The notes: generated by a model not told the origin, from the letters alone. A DNA stretch of 64,000 nt from Flavobacterium omnivorum (GCF_900099915.1 NZ_FNDB01000005.1:186001-250000), one strand, 5' to 3'; counted from the first letter of the stretch, positions 38,234-47,384 are shown. Numbers and translations: made by a program.

Positions 38234-38686
38234 ATGACACAACAAAACGAAGAGGAAACAACAAAGCCGTCTGAATCAAAACCAGAGATTAAAAAGTCGG
38301 TTAGAGCCAAAAGAACACCCGTAATCAAAGTTAAAGACGAGCCTGTAGCGATTATAGAACCTCAAGACGAGAACATCACAACAGAAATTATTGAAGAAAC
38401 AATAACTATCGCGATTGAAAGCGACACTAGTACTCCTGTTGTAGCAGAAAAAAAAGACAAGAAAAAAACCACTAAAAAGACAGTGAAAATGAAAGACAAA
38501 GACAAGAAAAAGGCTAAAAAAGCCGATGCAAAAGAAAAAGCGAAAGCGAAAGCTAAAAAGGCAAAAAAAGCTAAAAAAGCTAAAAAAGATAAAGCGAAGA
38601 AAGCAAAAGTTAAAACCAAGATAAAAGCAAAAAAAGCCAAGGCAAAATCTAAAAAAGCAAAGAAGAATAAAAAGAATAAGAAATAA
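38234..38686 (+). CDS. Histone H1-like Lys/Ala-rich protein
   Basis: A 150-residue protein in two parts. Residues 1-75 are acidic and mixed (EEETTKPSESKPEIKKS, IIEETITIAIESD). Residues about 76-150 are almost only Lys and Ala with repeated AKKAKK units, ending KKNKKNKK. The tail resembles eukaryotic H1 tails and bacterial H1-like proteins, which bind and compact DNA through charge; it is expected to be disordered. No folded domain is visible. The opposite-strand frame here is a composition artefact. It is followed by a strong shared terminator. Confidence 0.75.
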   Translation: MTQQNEEETTKPSESKPEIKKSVRAKRTPVIKVKDEPVAIIEPQDENITTEIIEETITIAIESDTSTPVVAEKKDKKKTTKKTVKMKDKDKKKAKKADAKEKAKAKAKKAKKAKKAKKDKAKKAKVKTKIKAKKAKAKSKKAKKNKKNKK

Positions 38687-38704
38687 TAGGATTGTTTTTT
38701 ACAT

Positions 38705-38743
38705 AAAAAAAGTCCCAAACCGAAAATCGGATTGGGACTTTTA
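38705..38743. terminator. Bidirectional terminator between the H1-like gene and yajC
   Basis: AAAAGTCCCAA / TTGGGACTTTT with an inner stem CCGA-AAA-TCGG. A and T runs on both sides serve both convergent genes. Confidence 0.9.
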
Positions 38744-38763
38744 TACTAATAAGAAGGAGTGAA

Positions 38764-39036
38764 TTATTTTTTGTTCAATGCAGCACTCATTTCCATAGAG
38801 ATTGCAGAACGCTCCATTTTTAATTTTCCTGACATCGTTTCTACAACAACAGTTGTATCCGCTAATTCTGAAACTTTTCCGTGAAGACCGCTTTTTGTGA
38901 TGATTTTGTCACCTACTTTTAACGTACTTTCAAATTCTTTTTCGTTTTTAGCTCTTTTTTGTTGTGGTCTAATCATAAAGAAATAGATCACCACAAACAT
39001 TAATATAAACGGTGCAAATTGAGTTAATTGTTCCAT
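38764..39036 (-). CDS. yajC: Preprotein translocase subunit YajC
   Basis: A 90-residue single-pass inner-membrane protein that associates with SecDF. Its start MEQLTQFAPFILMFVVIYFFMIRPQQKRAKNEKEF has the family helix followed by the signature FFMIRPQQKR. The soluble part GDKIITKSGLHGKVSELADTTVVVE is typical. It lies 30 bp downstream of nusB on the same strand. In many relatives a DUF1573 gene stands between nusB and yajC; here there is none. Confidence 0.95.
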   Translation of the reverse strand: MEQLTQFAPFILMFVVIYFFMIRPQQKRAKNEKEFESTLKVGDKIITKSGLHGKVSELADTTVVVETMSGKLKMERSAISMEMSAALNKK

Positions 39037-39066
39037 AATTTTAATTCTCTTTTTATTTGTTAATTA

Positions 39067-40011
39067 TTACATTAAACCACGACCAGCTTTGATGATTCTT
39101 TTATTGGTTTGCAGCTCTTTTACTAAATTATCTAAAATTCCATTGATAAAAATACTACTTTTTGGTGTAGAATATTCCTTAGCGACTTCTAAATATTCAT
39201 TAAGAGTAACTTTTATTGGAATGGACGGGAATTTCAAGAATTCACAAATTGCCATTTTAAGGATAATCGTATCAATTTCAGCAATTCTATCGCTGTCCCA
39301 GTTGGGCGTTTTATCTAGATATTCCTTTGCCAATTCAGTTTCATTTAAAACTGTTTTTCGAAACAAGTCTTTTACAAAATCCTTGTCTTCATTGTCTTTA
39401 TACAATTTTGGAACTCTAAAATTGTCATCTTCACCTGGTTTAATCGCTTTCAATTGCTTAATGATATGAGTATTGACTAATGGAATATCATCAACCCAAG
39501 TCAACTTATCATCTTCTAAATAATCATACAATTTTTCATTAGGAACAATAACCTCCATAAACAAATCAACAATAAATTGTCGGTCTTCTTCAAAGGTATT
39601 TACTGCATTACTCATGTAATCGGAATACAAACTACTTGCTTTTATAGCATTCAAAAGCAATAAAATATAATCGTCGTTTAAAGTCCAATTATTAATTTTA
39701 CGATTTTCCAGCGCAATACTTAATGAGTTATTTTCGGAAAGAATTTGAAAAATCCTGTTTTTGATGAATTTCTCGTTGGGCTTACGTTCCTCTGCGGTTG
39801 CAAGATGCTTTAAACTTGACTTATGCAAAAAGATTGTTTCTGTTTTACAAATCTCAATCAGCGAAGAAAGCATGATTAGGTATAAATCTTGAATATTGTC
39901 GATACTGTAAAAAAGAAATTTCTCTTCTTTTTCTAAATTATCTGAACCGCTTTGATGCATCGCATAAATGGATTGCATGACTTTAACGCGAATGTGTCTT
40001 CTATTTACCAC
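39067..40011 (-). CDS. nusB: Transcription antitermination protein NusB (long Bacteroidota form)
   Basis: NusB with S10 (NusE) binds boxA RNA in antitermination of rRNA operons. The 314-residue product starts at GTG (40011): VNRRHIRVKVMQSIYAMHQSG. It contains the C-terminal NusB core WDSDRIAEIDTIILKMAICEFLKFPSIPIKVTLNEYLEVAKEYSTPKSSIFINGILD. It is about twice the length of the enterobacterial protein owing to the N-terminal half, as in other Bacteroidota. The frame stays open to 40122 but that region holds the -7 box at 40040, so GTG 40011 is the start. Confidence 0.9.
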   Translation of the reverse strand: MVNRRHIRVKVMQSIYAMHQSGSDNLEKEEKFLFYSIDNIQDLYLIMLSSLIEICKTETIFLHKSSLKHLATAEERKPNEKFIKNRIFQILSENNSLSIALENRKINNWTLNDDYILLLLNAIKASSLYSDYMSNAVNTFEEDRQFIVDLFMEVIVPNEKLYDYLEDDKLTWVDDIPLVNTHIIKQLKAIKPGEDDNFRVPKLYKDNEDKDFVKDLFRKTVLNETELAKEYLDKTPNWDSDRIAEIDTIILKMAICEFLKFPSIPIKVTLNEYLEVAKEYSTPKSSIFINGILDNLVKELQTNKRIIKAGRGLM

Positions 40012-40039
40012 CTTGTAAGAACTTTTATTAATTAGCCTG

Positions 40040-40047
40040 CAAAAATA
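40040..40047 (-). promoter_or_regulatory. -7 box of nusB promoter
   Basis: TATTTTTG on the minus strand, 28 nt before the GTG at 40011; it decides the start codon against the longer open frame. Confidence 0.55.
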
Positions 40048-40163
40048 AGTCTTTACTTTTTTAAAATAAAATATATAATCGCTTATTTTAAAAGTATTCC
40101 ATAATCCGTATGCTTCAATCAAGACGAAATGAACACTGAATACGGATTACGGAACAGTTAAAA

Positions 40164-41270
40164 TTACTTTTTGCTATTCTCCAATTTTCTTTGATTGATT
40201 CGATTTTGAGCAATCGTCAAAGCAGCGTGGTGCGGTGTGATCTTATTAGCAAGAGCAAAATCAAATATCTCTAGCGTTGTGTTATAAATATTTTCTGTCT
40301 TACGCATAATTTCAACTTTGTCATAATGTGCTAATTCCGCATAAACATTTATAATTCCACCCGCATTAATCAAGAAATCAGGAGCATATAAAATGCCTCT
40401 TTCTTGTAGAATTGCTCCATGCACATTTTCATCTGCCAACTGATTGTTAGCTGCACCAGCAATAACTTTTGCTTTAATTTTATAAACAGTAGCGTCATTT
40501 AACGTGGCTCCCATAGCACAAGGCGCATAAATATCAACATCTGCGCTATACAAATCGTCACCTCTAAAAATTTGTGCATTGTACTTCGATCCTACTTCAT
40601 TCAATTTTTCTTCATTGATATCAGCAATAGTAACGACTGCTCCTTCTTTGGTTAAATAATCAACTAAAGTTTCACCAACGTGACCAATTCCTTGAACCAA
40701 TACTTTCTTGCCGCTTAAAACATCCGAACCAAATTGTTGTTTAGCCGCTGCTTTCATTCCTAAATACACTCCATAAGCCGTAATTGGAGATGGATTTCCA
40801 GAACCACCTCTAGATTCAGAAATTCCTGTAACATACGGCGTTACATCTCTAACGATATCCATATCTGCGGTTTCCATTCCTACATCTTCAGCAGTAATAT
40901 ATCTTCCGCTTAAAGAATGTACAAATTCACCAAATTTACGCATTAACTCTGGTGTTTTCTGTGTTTTAGCATCACCAATAATAACTGCTTTACCACCACC
41001 AATATTCAATCCTGTGATTGCTGCCTTAAAAGTCATTCCCCGTGACAGACGCAAAACATCATTTAATGCTTCCCATTCATTTGCGTAATTATACATTCGT
41101 GTTCCTCCTAAAGCAGGACCCATAACCGAATTATGAATACCAATAATTGCTTTTAAACCTGTATCTTTGTCGTTGCAAAATACAATTTGTTCGTGATCAT
41201 CAAATGATAATTGGCCAAAAACGGGATCCATTTTTTGAAGTTCCTTGCCAGTTGTGAAAGCTGCCTTCAT
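40164..41270 (-). CDS. Glu/Leu/Phe/Val dehydrogenase (leucine dehydrogenase-like)
   Basis: A 368-residue NAD-dependent amino-acid dehydrogenase. Substrate-domain motifs are GPALGGTRMYNYANE and the catalytic lysine region GLNIGGGKAVIIGD. The Rossmann domain follows with KKVLVQGIGHVGETLVDYL and ADINEEKLNE, then GAANNQLADENVHGAILQERGILYAPDFLINAGGIINVY. It reversibly deaminates branched-chain or related amino acids to keto acids; leucine/valine type is most likely by family, but specificity is not decided by eye. Transcribed alone. Confidence 0.9.
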   Translation of the reverse strand: MKAAFTTGKELQKMDPVFGQLSFDDHEQIVFCNDKDTGLKAIIGIHNSVMGPALGGTRMYNYANEWEALNDVLRLSRGMTFKAAITGLNIGGGKAVIIGDAKTQKTPELMRKFGEFVHSLSGRYITAEDVGMETADMDIVRDVTPYVTGISESRGGSGNPSPITAYGVYLGMKAAAKQQFGSDVLSGKKVLVQGIGHVGETLVDYLTKEGAVVTIADINEEKLNEVGSKYNAQIFRGDDLYSADVDIYAPCAMGATLNDATVYKIKAKVIAGAANNQLADENVHGAILQERGILYAPDFLINAGGIINVYAELAHYDKVEIMRKTENIYNTTLEIFDFALANKITPHHAALTIAQNRINQRKLENSKK

Positions 41271-41471
41271 AGTGTAAGTTTTAATAGTGATAAATTATGA
41301 ATTTGTCAAAAAGACAATCCAAATTTACACAAAATATAAACATATACGAATGCTTTGTCAAAAAATCGCCAAATTAGCAAAATTTACAATTAAAAGTTAA
41401 GCCTCTAAATTATTAAAAATGAAATTTTACCCTAAAAATAAAATCATTTCAACACAGAATATATTAAAAAA

Positions 41472-43232
41472 ATGAAAGAATTACGTTATTTAAACAAATA
41501 CTTCGTCAAATACAAATACAGTTTTCTACTCGGAATCGTTTTTACGATTATAGCTCAGATTTTTATGTTGTTCACTCCTAAGTTGATCAGCAAATCATTT
41601 ATGGTTATTGAAGCTTTCGCCAAAGACAAAACAGTTGCTAAATCAGTAATTCATCAAGAATTAATTACGAATATTTTACTGATTATAGCCACGACGATTA
41701 TTGCGGGTTTCCTTACTTTTTTAATGCGACAAACCCTAATTGTTATGTCGCGCCATATTGAATTTGACCTTAAAAATGAAGTATTCCGTCAATATGAGAA
41801 TTTATCTCAAAATTTTTACAAGCAAAGTCGGACAGGAGATTTGATGAACCGAATCAGCGAAGACGTTTCAAAAGTGAGAATGTATGTTGGTCCCGCAGTA
41901 ATGTATACCATAAACACGGTTATCCGTTTTGCTATTGTTATTGTTTACATGTATAATGTATCGCCTACATTAACATTGTACACACTCTTGCCTTTACCCC
42001 TTTTATCGTATGCGATTTTCAAGTTAAGTTCAGAAATCAATATAAGAAGCACCATTTTTCAACAATATTTATCCAAAGTTTCCAGCTTTTCACAAGAAAT
42101 ATTCTCTGGAATCCGCGTGATAAAAGCTTATTCTTTGGAGGATCAACATCAAAACAACATGGTTAATTTAGCGAATGAAAGCAAAAGTAAAAGCTTGAAT
42201 TTGGCCAAAGTACAGTCTTTATTTGGTCCATTAATGTTGGCTCTAATAGGAATCAGTAACTTAGTGGTAATTTATTTTGGTGGTTTAATGTATATCGATG
42301 GCACCATTAAAAGCATTGGAACCATTGCTGAATTTATCTTGTACGTCAATATGCTTACTTGGCCAGTAGCATCCTTAGGTTGGGTTTCATCTATGGTTCA
42401 AGAAGCAGAAGCATCGCAGAAAAGGCTTAATGAATTTCTAAAAATAGAACCAGAAATAAAAAATAAAAATGAAAACAAATCGGTAATAGAAGGAACTATT
42501 TCGTTTGAAAATGTAAGTTACACCTATAAGGACACCAATATTAAAGCGCTTCAAAACATATCTTTCACCGTACAAAAGGGAGAAACTTTAGCTATCCTAG
42601 GCAAAACAGGGTCTGGAAAATCTACCATTTTATCTCTAATTTCAAGAATGTACGATGTTTCAGAAGGAATAATAAATATTGATAAAAATGAAATAAGCAC
42701 CATCAATCTTTTTGATTTACGCAACAGTATTGGGATTGTACCGCAAGATGCCTTTTTATTTTCAGACAGTATCAAGAACAATATTATGTTCGGAAAGGAA
42801 AATGCTACAGAAGAAGAAGTGAAATCTGCTGCTAAAAGCGCTGTTGTTCATGATAATATTATGGGCTTCAGTAAACAATATGAAACAGTTTTGGGCGAAA
42901 GAGGAATTACCCTTTCAGGTGGTCAAAAGCAAAGAGTTTCTATTGCGAGAGCTATTATTAAGAATCCTCCGATTTTGCTATTTGACGATTGCTTATCCGC
43001 TGTGGACACCCAAACCGAAGAAGAGATACTAAACAACTTGCATGAAATATGCAAAGACAAAACAACTATTATTGTTAGTCATCGTGTTTCTTCGGCTAAA
43101 AACGCAGACCGAATTATTATCATTGATAAAGGCCAAATTATACAACAAGGTTCTCATAATCAATTGATAAATCAGGAAGGCTATTACGCCGCTTTGTACT
43201 TGAAACAACTTTCAGAAAAAGAAATGCTTTAA
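41472..43232 (+). CDS. ABC exporter, fused permease and ATPase (MsbA/LmrA type)
   Basis: A 586-residue half-transporter. Six membrane helices cover residues 1-320, with the coupling region SRTGDLMNRISEDVSKVRMYVGP. The ATPase domain has Walker A LGKTGSGKST, Q-loop PQDAFLFSDSI, signature LSGGQKQRVSIARA, Walker B ILLFDDCLSAVD and the H-loop IVSHR. It acts as a homodimer or heterodimer exporting lipids, drugs or peptides; no partner gene is adjacent. The Walker B is followed by Asp (DD) instead of the usual DE, which suggests a degenerate catalytic site as in one half of heterodimeric exporters. Confidence 0.9.
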   Translation: MKELRYLNKYFVKYKYSFLLGIVFTIIAQIFMLFTPKLISKSFMVIEAFAKDKTVAKSVIHQELITNILLIIATTIIAGFLTFLMRQTLIVMSRHIEFDLKNEVFRQYENLSQNFYKQSRTGDLMNRISEDVSKVRMYVGPAVMYTINTVIRFAIVIVYMYNVSPTLTLYTLLPLPLLSYAIFKLSSEINIRSTIFQQYLSKVSSFSQEIFSGIRVIKAYSLEDQHQNNMVNLANESKSKSLNLAKVQSLFGPLMLALIGISNLVVIYFGGLMYIDGTIKSIGTIAEFILYVNMLTWPVASLGWVSSMVQEAEASQKRLNEFLKIEPEIKNKNENKSVIEGTISFENVSYTYKDTNIKALQNISFTVQKGETLAILGKTGSGKSTILSLISRMYDVSEGIINIDKNEISTINLFDLRNSIGIVPQDAFLFSDSIKNNIMFGKENATEEEVKSAAKSAVVHDNIMGFSKQYETVLGERGITLSGGQKQRVSIARAIIKNPPILLFDDCLSAVDTQTEEEILNNLHEICKDKTTIIVSHRVSSAKNADRIIIIDKGQIIQQGSHNQLINQEGYYAALYLKQLSEKEML

Positions 43233-43303
43233 TTGTTGTGTAATACATATTTTTTATAGATTTTTGGAAACTAGTTAACAACCATAAATTGACAGAAAGG
43301 ATT

Positions 43304-43684
43304 ATGAGAGAACATGACATGTTAGAAAAAGAAGAGATATTTTCTAAAGTTTTACGAGCTGGACGAAGAACCTATTTCTTTGATGTGAGAGCTACAAAAG
43401 CAGATGATTATTACATTACCATTACCGAAAGCAAGAAATTTACTGAGGAAGATGGATCATTCCACTTCAAAAAACATAAAATCTATTTATACAAGGAGGA
43501 TTTTGCTGCTTTTGCTGAAATTTTAGGAGATATGACTACTTACGTTTTGAACCATAAAGGCGAAGAGGTAATTTCAGAAAGACACCAAAAAGATTTCAAA
43601 AAAGAATATGCATCTGAAAAATCAGATGATGAGATCCTACCGCAAACATCTAGTTTTACAGATATCGATTTTGATGATATTTAA
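43304..43684 (+). CDS. DUF3276 / PUR-alpha-like nucleic-acid-binding protein
   Basis: A 126-residue protein starting MREHDMLEKEEIFSKVLRAGRRTYFFDVRATKADDYYITITESKK. This is the single PUR repeat of Bacteroidota DUF3276, related to the eukaryotic Pur-alpha single-strand-binding fold. The acidic tail (FTDIDFDDI) is conserved in the family. The start at 43304 is preferred to the open frame from 43289; an internal ATG at residue 6 (MLEKEE) is also possible. A strong terminator follows at 43712. Confidence 0.85.
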   Translation: MREHDMLEKEEIFSKVLRAGRRTYFFDVRATKADDYYITITESKKFTEEDGSFHFKKHKIYLYKEDFAAFAEILGDMTTYVLNHKGEEVISERHQKDFKKEYASEKSDDEILPQTSSFTDIDFDDI

Positions 43685-43711
43685 TAGCTAAAAGACGCTT
43701 AAACGAAAGTT

Positions 43712-43747
43712 AAAAGCCTGAAATTCAAATGAGTTTCAGGCTTTTTT
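43712..43747 (+). terminator. Terminator after DUF3276
   Basis: AAAAGCCTGAAA / TTTCAGGCTTTTTT with a 10-nt loop, 28 bp after the stop. Confidence 0.9.
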
Positions 43748-43775
43748 GATTACGTTTACTATCTATATAACTCAA

Positions 43776-44696
43776 ATGACAGAAACTAAATCATTAAATA
43801 GTATTGTTTACGACAAACTTTTATCTGAAAAGACAAAGAAAATAACCGAAAAGTTTTTTATCTCTGTAGCTATAATAAGCTATTTACTTCATTTGCTTGT
43901 TATAGCATTGGTTGATCTTGAAATTATTTTGGTCAATGATTATTCGAAATTGTTGAGCAATCCAATCTCTGCCATTTATACTCCTTTTTCCTTTATATTG
44001 ATATACGAAGTATATCTTTTAGTCTATTATTTACCTAAATCAACAACAATTTACATAGGCAAACAATATGAAATTATAACATTAATTATAATTCGTAGAA
44101 TATTCAAAGACTTAACTAAGTTAGAAATTAACTCGAATTGGTTTGAAGTTAAAGCCAATATCAATTTTACGTTAGATATAATAGCAACTGTAATTTTATT
44201 TTACCTTATTTATATTTTTTATAAGCTCAACAGACAAAATGAAATAAATCAAGCCATTACTCAAAAAAATATAGAATTAACAAAATTTATCACTCTAAAA
44301 AACATTTTTGCAATTGCACTCATTCCTATATTTTTCGTGTTATCGATATACAGTTTAGGACACTGGATATATGAAAGTTTTTTTTCATTGCGAGAAATAG
44401 TAGATAATATTAAGGATATCAACAAGATTTTCTTCGAAAAGTTTTTTACAATTTTAATTCTAACAGAAGTACTTTTACTATTATTCTCTTTCTTTCTATC
44501 CGATAAATTCAATAGAGTTATTCGAAACTCAGGATTCATAATTTCAACAATCTTAATCAAACTTTCTTTCGAAACAGAAGGGATTATGAACACCGTTCTT
44601 ATTGTAACTGCCGTATTATTTGGTGTTATTGTTTTAGCAATTAATAATAAATATGAATCATTAGAAGTAAAAAAAGAAAGCACTTTGGTGCCTTAA
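43776..44696 (+). CDS. Membrane protein of unknown function
   Basis: A 306-residue protein starting MTETKSLNSIVYDKLLSEKTKKITEKFF, with about eight hydrophobic helices and a short basic C-terminus. I do not recognise the family. The ATG at 43776 was chosen over 43746 because the latter would lie inside the terminator of the preceding gene. Its stop is 1 bp from that of the convergent CsaA-like gene. Base composition is more AT-rich than its neighbours, which may point to accessory origin. Confidence 0.65.
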   Translation: MTETKSLNSIVYDKLLSEKTKKITEKFFISVAIISYLLHLLVIALVDLEIILVNDYSKLLSNPISAIYTPFSFILIYEVYLLVYYLPKSTTIYIGKQYEIITLIIIRRIFKDLTKLEINSNWFEVKANINFTLDIIATVILFYLIYIFYKLNRQNEINQAITQKNIELTKFITLKNIFAIALIPIFFVLSIYSLGHWIYESFFSLREIVDNIKDINKIFFEKFFTILILTEVLLLLFSFFLSDKFNRVIRNSGFIISTILIKLSFETEGIMNTVLIVTAVLFGVIVLAINNKYESLEVKKESTLVP

Positions 44697-44697
44697 C

Positions 44698-45036
44698 TTA
44701 CCCAATTCGCAATCCGTTCTCGATTTTAAAATCAGGTGCCAACAAAATTACATCTCCGTTTACACCTACAGCTCCAAGTACAAGACATTCACTCATAAAT
44801 TTCCCGATTTGTTTTTTAGGAAAATTAACCACGGCTACGATTTGACGATTCATTAAATCTTCTTTTTGATATCTTTTCGTAATTTGTGCAGATGTTTTTC
44901 TAATTCCAAGATCAGAACCAAAATCGATTGTAAGCTGATAAGCTTGCTTTCTGGCCTCTGGAAAATCATGTACTTCCAATATAGTTCCTACACGCATTTC
45001 TACTTTTTCAAATTCCGGCCAGCTGATGTTTTCCAT
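44698..45036 (-). CDS. tRNA-binding domain protein (CsaA-like)
   Basis: A 112-residue OB-fold protein of the EMAP/CsaA group. It starts MENISWPEFEKVEMRVGTILEVHDFPEARKQAYQLTIDFG and continues IRKTSAQITKRY, VAVVNFPKKQIGKFMSECLVLG. CsaA proteins bind tRNA and have been linked to chaperone-like or export functions in Bacillus. The ATG at 45036 fits homologue length; an ATG three codons upstream is also in frame. Convergent with the membrane protein gene. Confidence 0.88.
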   Translation of the reverse strand: MENISWPEFEKVEMRVGTILEVHDFPEARKQAYQLTIDFGSDLGIRKTSAQITKRYQKEDLMNRQIVAVVNFPKKQIGKFMSECLVLGAVGVNGDVILLAPDFKIENGLRIG

Positions 45037-45182
45037 ATTGCACATTTTTTTCTATTAAAGTATTGAATAACAAACCTATCAATTTTATAACTATTCAAAC
45101 TAATTCTGTAAAACTTTTATGCAAAATAGTTATAATTTTACAAAAGGCGAATACTAAATTCATCTTTTAAATAGTAAATATT

Positions 45183-46061
45183 ATGGAAATTAGTCAAATG
45201 AATGGTGACGAAATGCACAAAGAAAGTAATTTTGGTATAGACTTGTTTATTGAAACAGCACCAAATGTAAAATTATACGTGAAAGATTATGGTCAAGGAA
45301 AACCTGTAATTCTTATTCATGGTTGGCCGTTATCCAATGAAATGTGGGAATACCAAATTGACACTTTAGTTCAAAATAACTTTAGAGTTATTGCGTATGA
45401 CCGTCGTGGCTTTGGGAAATCTTCTCAACCTTGGGACGGTTATGATTATGATACTTTAACGGATGATTTAGCAGCCATTATCGAGCAATTGAATTTGGAA
45501 GAAGCTGCACTTGTTGGATTTTCGATGGGTGGTGGTGAAGTCGTTCGCTATTTCAGTCGTCATGGTGGAAAAGGCGTTTCGAAGGCGGTACTTATATCAT
45601 CCATTACCCCATTTCAGTTGCAAACCGACTCTAATCCCAACGGAGTTCCACAAGAGAAATACGATGGAATGGCGGAACAAATTAAAGCTGACCGAATTGG
45701 TTTTCTAGATAATTTTGGAAAAACGTTTTTTGGGGTAAGTTTTATCAGTAAACCTATTAGCACTCCTTTGTTGGATTATTATAGAATGTTGTGTTCTTTT
45801 GCTTCACCTCGTGCGACTTTAGAATGTGCCAAGTCATTTTCTTCCACTGATTTTCGTGAAGAAATGGCATCGGTAAATGTTCCTACCTTAATTATTCATG
45901 GAGATGAAGACAAAACAGTCCCTATTGAAATCAGTTCTGAGGTAGCGACAAAACTTATTCCAGATAATAAATTTATCATTTATGAAGGAGCACCTCATGG
46001 CTTGTTTTATATTGAAAAAGACAAATTAAATAGTGATTTAATTGAATTTTTAAATTCATAA
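45183..46061 (+). CDS. Alpha/beta hydrolase, non-haem chloroperoxidase-like
   Basis: A 292-residue alpha/beta hydrolase with an oxyanion segment LIHGWPLSNEMW. The nucleophile elbow is GFSMGGGEVVRYFSRHG, the acid is in IIHGDEDKTVPIE and the catalytic histidine in EGAPHGLF. The SMGGGE elbow and GWP box are typical of the cofactor-free haloperoxidase/esterase group. There is no signal peptide, so it is cytoplasmic. It is transcribed alone and ends in a very long hairpin terminator shared with the convergent immunophilin gene. Natural substrate unknown. Confidence 0.85.
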   Translation: MEISQMNGDEMHKESNFGIDLFIETAPNVKLYVKDYGQGKPVILIHGWPLSNEMWEYQIDTLVQNNFRVIAYDRRGFGKSSQPWDGYDYDTLTDDLAAIIEQLNLEEAALVGFSMGGGEVVRYFSRHGGKGVSKAVLISSITPFQLQTDSNPNGVPQEKYDGMAEQIKADRIGFLDNFGKTFFGVSFISKPISTPLLDYYRMLCSFASPRATLECAKSFSSTDFREEMASVNVPTLIIHGDEDKTVPIEISSEVATKLIPDNKFIIYEGAPHGLFYIEKDKLNSDLIEFLNS

Positions 46062-46097
46062 CCTACACCGCAACCAATTTGACAAACCACAATTTGT

Positions 46098-46147
46098 GAA
46101 TTGCAAAAAAAAACCCATTCGCAGCGGCGAATGGGTTTTTGCAATTC
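46098..46147. terminator. Long bidirectional terminator
   Basis: GAATTGCAAAAA...CCCATTCGC / GCGAATGGG...TTTTTGCAATTC around a short AGCG loop; the A run is three bases longer than the T run. It serves the hydrolase (+) and the immunophilin (-). Confidence 0.9.
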
Positions 46148-46162
46148 TATAAACAGTTTTAC

Positions 46163-47095
46163 TTATTTAACTTCCATTAATTCTACATCAAAGATCAAAG
46201 TAGCATTTGGTGGAATTGCTCCACCAGCACCACGAGATCCATATCCTAAATCCGATGGAATCACGAAACGTGCTTTGTCACCTACGCGCAATAACGCAAT
46301 TCCTTCATCCCAACCTTCGATAACCTGACCTTGACCTAATTTAAATTCGATTGGTTTTTTTCTTGGATAAGAAGAGTCAAAAACTTTACCGTTCTCCAAT
46401 GAACCTTCATAATGAACAGCCACTGTTTTTCCGCTTTCTGCTTTTTTACCTTCACCTCTTTGAATAAATTGGTAACGCAAACCGCTTTCTGTTTTTTCAA
46501 AACCAGCTGCTAATTTTTCCATTGCTGCTTCAACATCTGCTTTTAAAGCTGCATCACGTTTGTTACGAGATCCTTTGAAAGTAATGAAAGCCTCAATTGC
46601 ATTCCAGTTTTTAGCTTCTTCACCCTCTCTGATAATTTCCAAAGATTCTAAAACATCTCCTTGCTCTACAGCATCAACCACATCCTGACCTTCTACAACA
46701 TGACCAAAAACAGTATGTTTGTTATCCAACCAATCCGTTGGAATGTGCGTGATGTAGAATTGAGAACCGTTTGTTCCAGGTCCTGAGTTAGCCATTGCCA
46801 AAACGCCCGGACGGTTGTGTTTCAAACTTGGGTGAAATTCATCATCAAATTTGTATCCTGGATCTCCAGTTCCTGTTCCTTGAGGACAACCCCCTTGAAT
46901 CATAAAGTTAGGAATTACTCGGTGGAATTTTAATCCGTCATAGAATTTAACCCCTTGCGGTTTTACTTTATTTTCTAGGTTTCCTTCAGCCAATCCTACG
47001 AAGTTTCCAACTGTTCCTGGAGTCAAATCGTGAGCTAGTTTTACTAAAATAGCACCTTTTGTAGTGTTGAATTTAGCATATATTCCGTTTTCCAT
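46163..47095 (-). CDS. Dual-family peptidyl-prolyl isomerase (cyclophilin-FKBP fusion)
   Basis: A 310-residue protein without signal peptide. Residues 1-150 are a cyclophilin (FYDGLKFHRVIPNFMIQGG with the catalytic Arg, LAMANSGPGTNGSQFYIT). After a helical linker, residues about 205-310 are an FKBP domain (TVAVHYEGSLENGKVFDSSY, VIEGWDEGIALL, IPSDLGYGSRGAGGAIPPNATLIFDVEL). Cyclophilin-first fusions (CFBP) are described in Flavobacterium and a few other unicellular organisms. Both active-site sets look complete, so both isomerase activities are expected. Function is probably cytosolic protein folding. Confidence 0.93.
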   Translation of the reverse strand: MENGIYAKFNTTKGAILVKLAHDLTPGTVGNFVGLAEGNLENKVKPQGVKFYDGLKFHRVIPNFMIQGGCPQGTGTGDPGYKFDDEFHPSLKHNRPGVLAMANSGPGTNGSQFYITHIPTDWLDNKHTVFGHVVEGQDVVDAVEQGDVLESLEIIREGEEAKNWNAIEAFITFKGSRNKRDAALKADVEAAMEKLAAGFEKTESGLRYQFIQRGEGKKAESGKTVAVHYEGSLENGKVFDSSYPRKKPIEFKLGQGQVIEGWDEGIALLRVGDKARFVIPSDLGYGSRGAGGAIPPNATLIFDVELMEVK

Positions 47096-47281
47096 TTTTG
47101 TTTAATTTTTATTGAAAGGCAAATTTACGAAATTAATTTTAAAAAGGGAATTTGGAGATTCTTTGATTTGGGAATTATGGAAATTTGAATGTTTTGGAAT
47201 TTATGAATTATCGAGATATAGATTTTTATTAAGAAACCAATTTGTGCATAATAATATGACTGTTTCAAGAATTGCTATTTC

Positions 47282-47315
47282 GTTTCGTTTGAAACTAAAA
47301 TATCGTAGAAAAAAA
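47282..47315 (+). repeat. REP-like unit a
   Basis: Stem GTTTC-GTTT-GAAAC followed by TAAAATATCGTAGAAAAA. The same plan as units b and e but with a different stem sequence that still pairs. Confidence 0.65.
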
Positions 47316-47330
47316 TTAATCGTTTCATTT

Positions 47331-47363
47331 GTCCCTTTTGGGACTAAATATTGGTAGAAAAAC
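47331..47363 (+). repeat. REP-like unit b
   Basis: Stem GTCCC-TTTT-GGGAC followed by TAAATATTGGTAGAAAAA; the best match to the consensus of a 5-bp stem, 4-nt loop and TAAATrTTGGTAG. Confidence 0.75.
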
Positions 47364-47384
47364 ACATTTCACCTCTCTTTTTTT

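Noticed and set aside
38362-38718. Phe/Leu-rich membrane-like protein opposite the H1-like gene
   Set aside because: It is the complement of AAA/GCT-rich lysine-alanine codons and overlaps the terminator; a composition artefact.
47112-47357. Reading frame of 81 codons before the transposase
   Set aside because: It runs through the REP-like units, has no signal for a start, and contains no recognisable domain.
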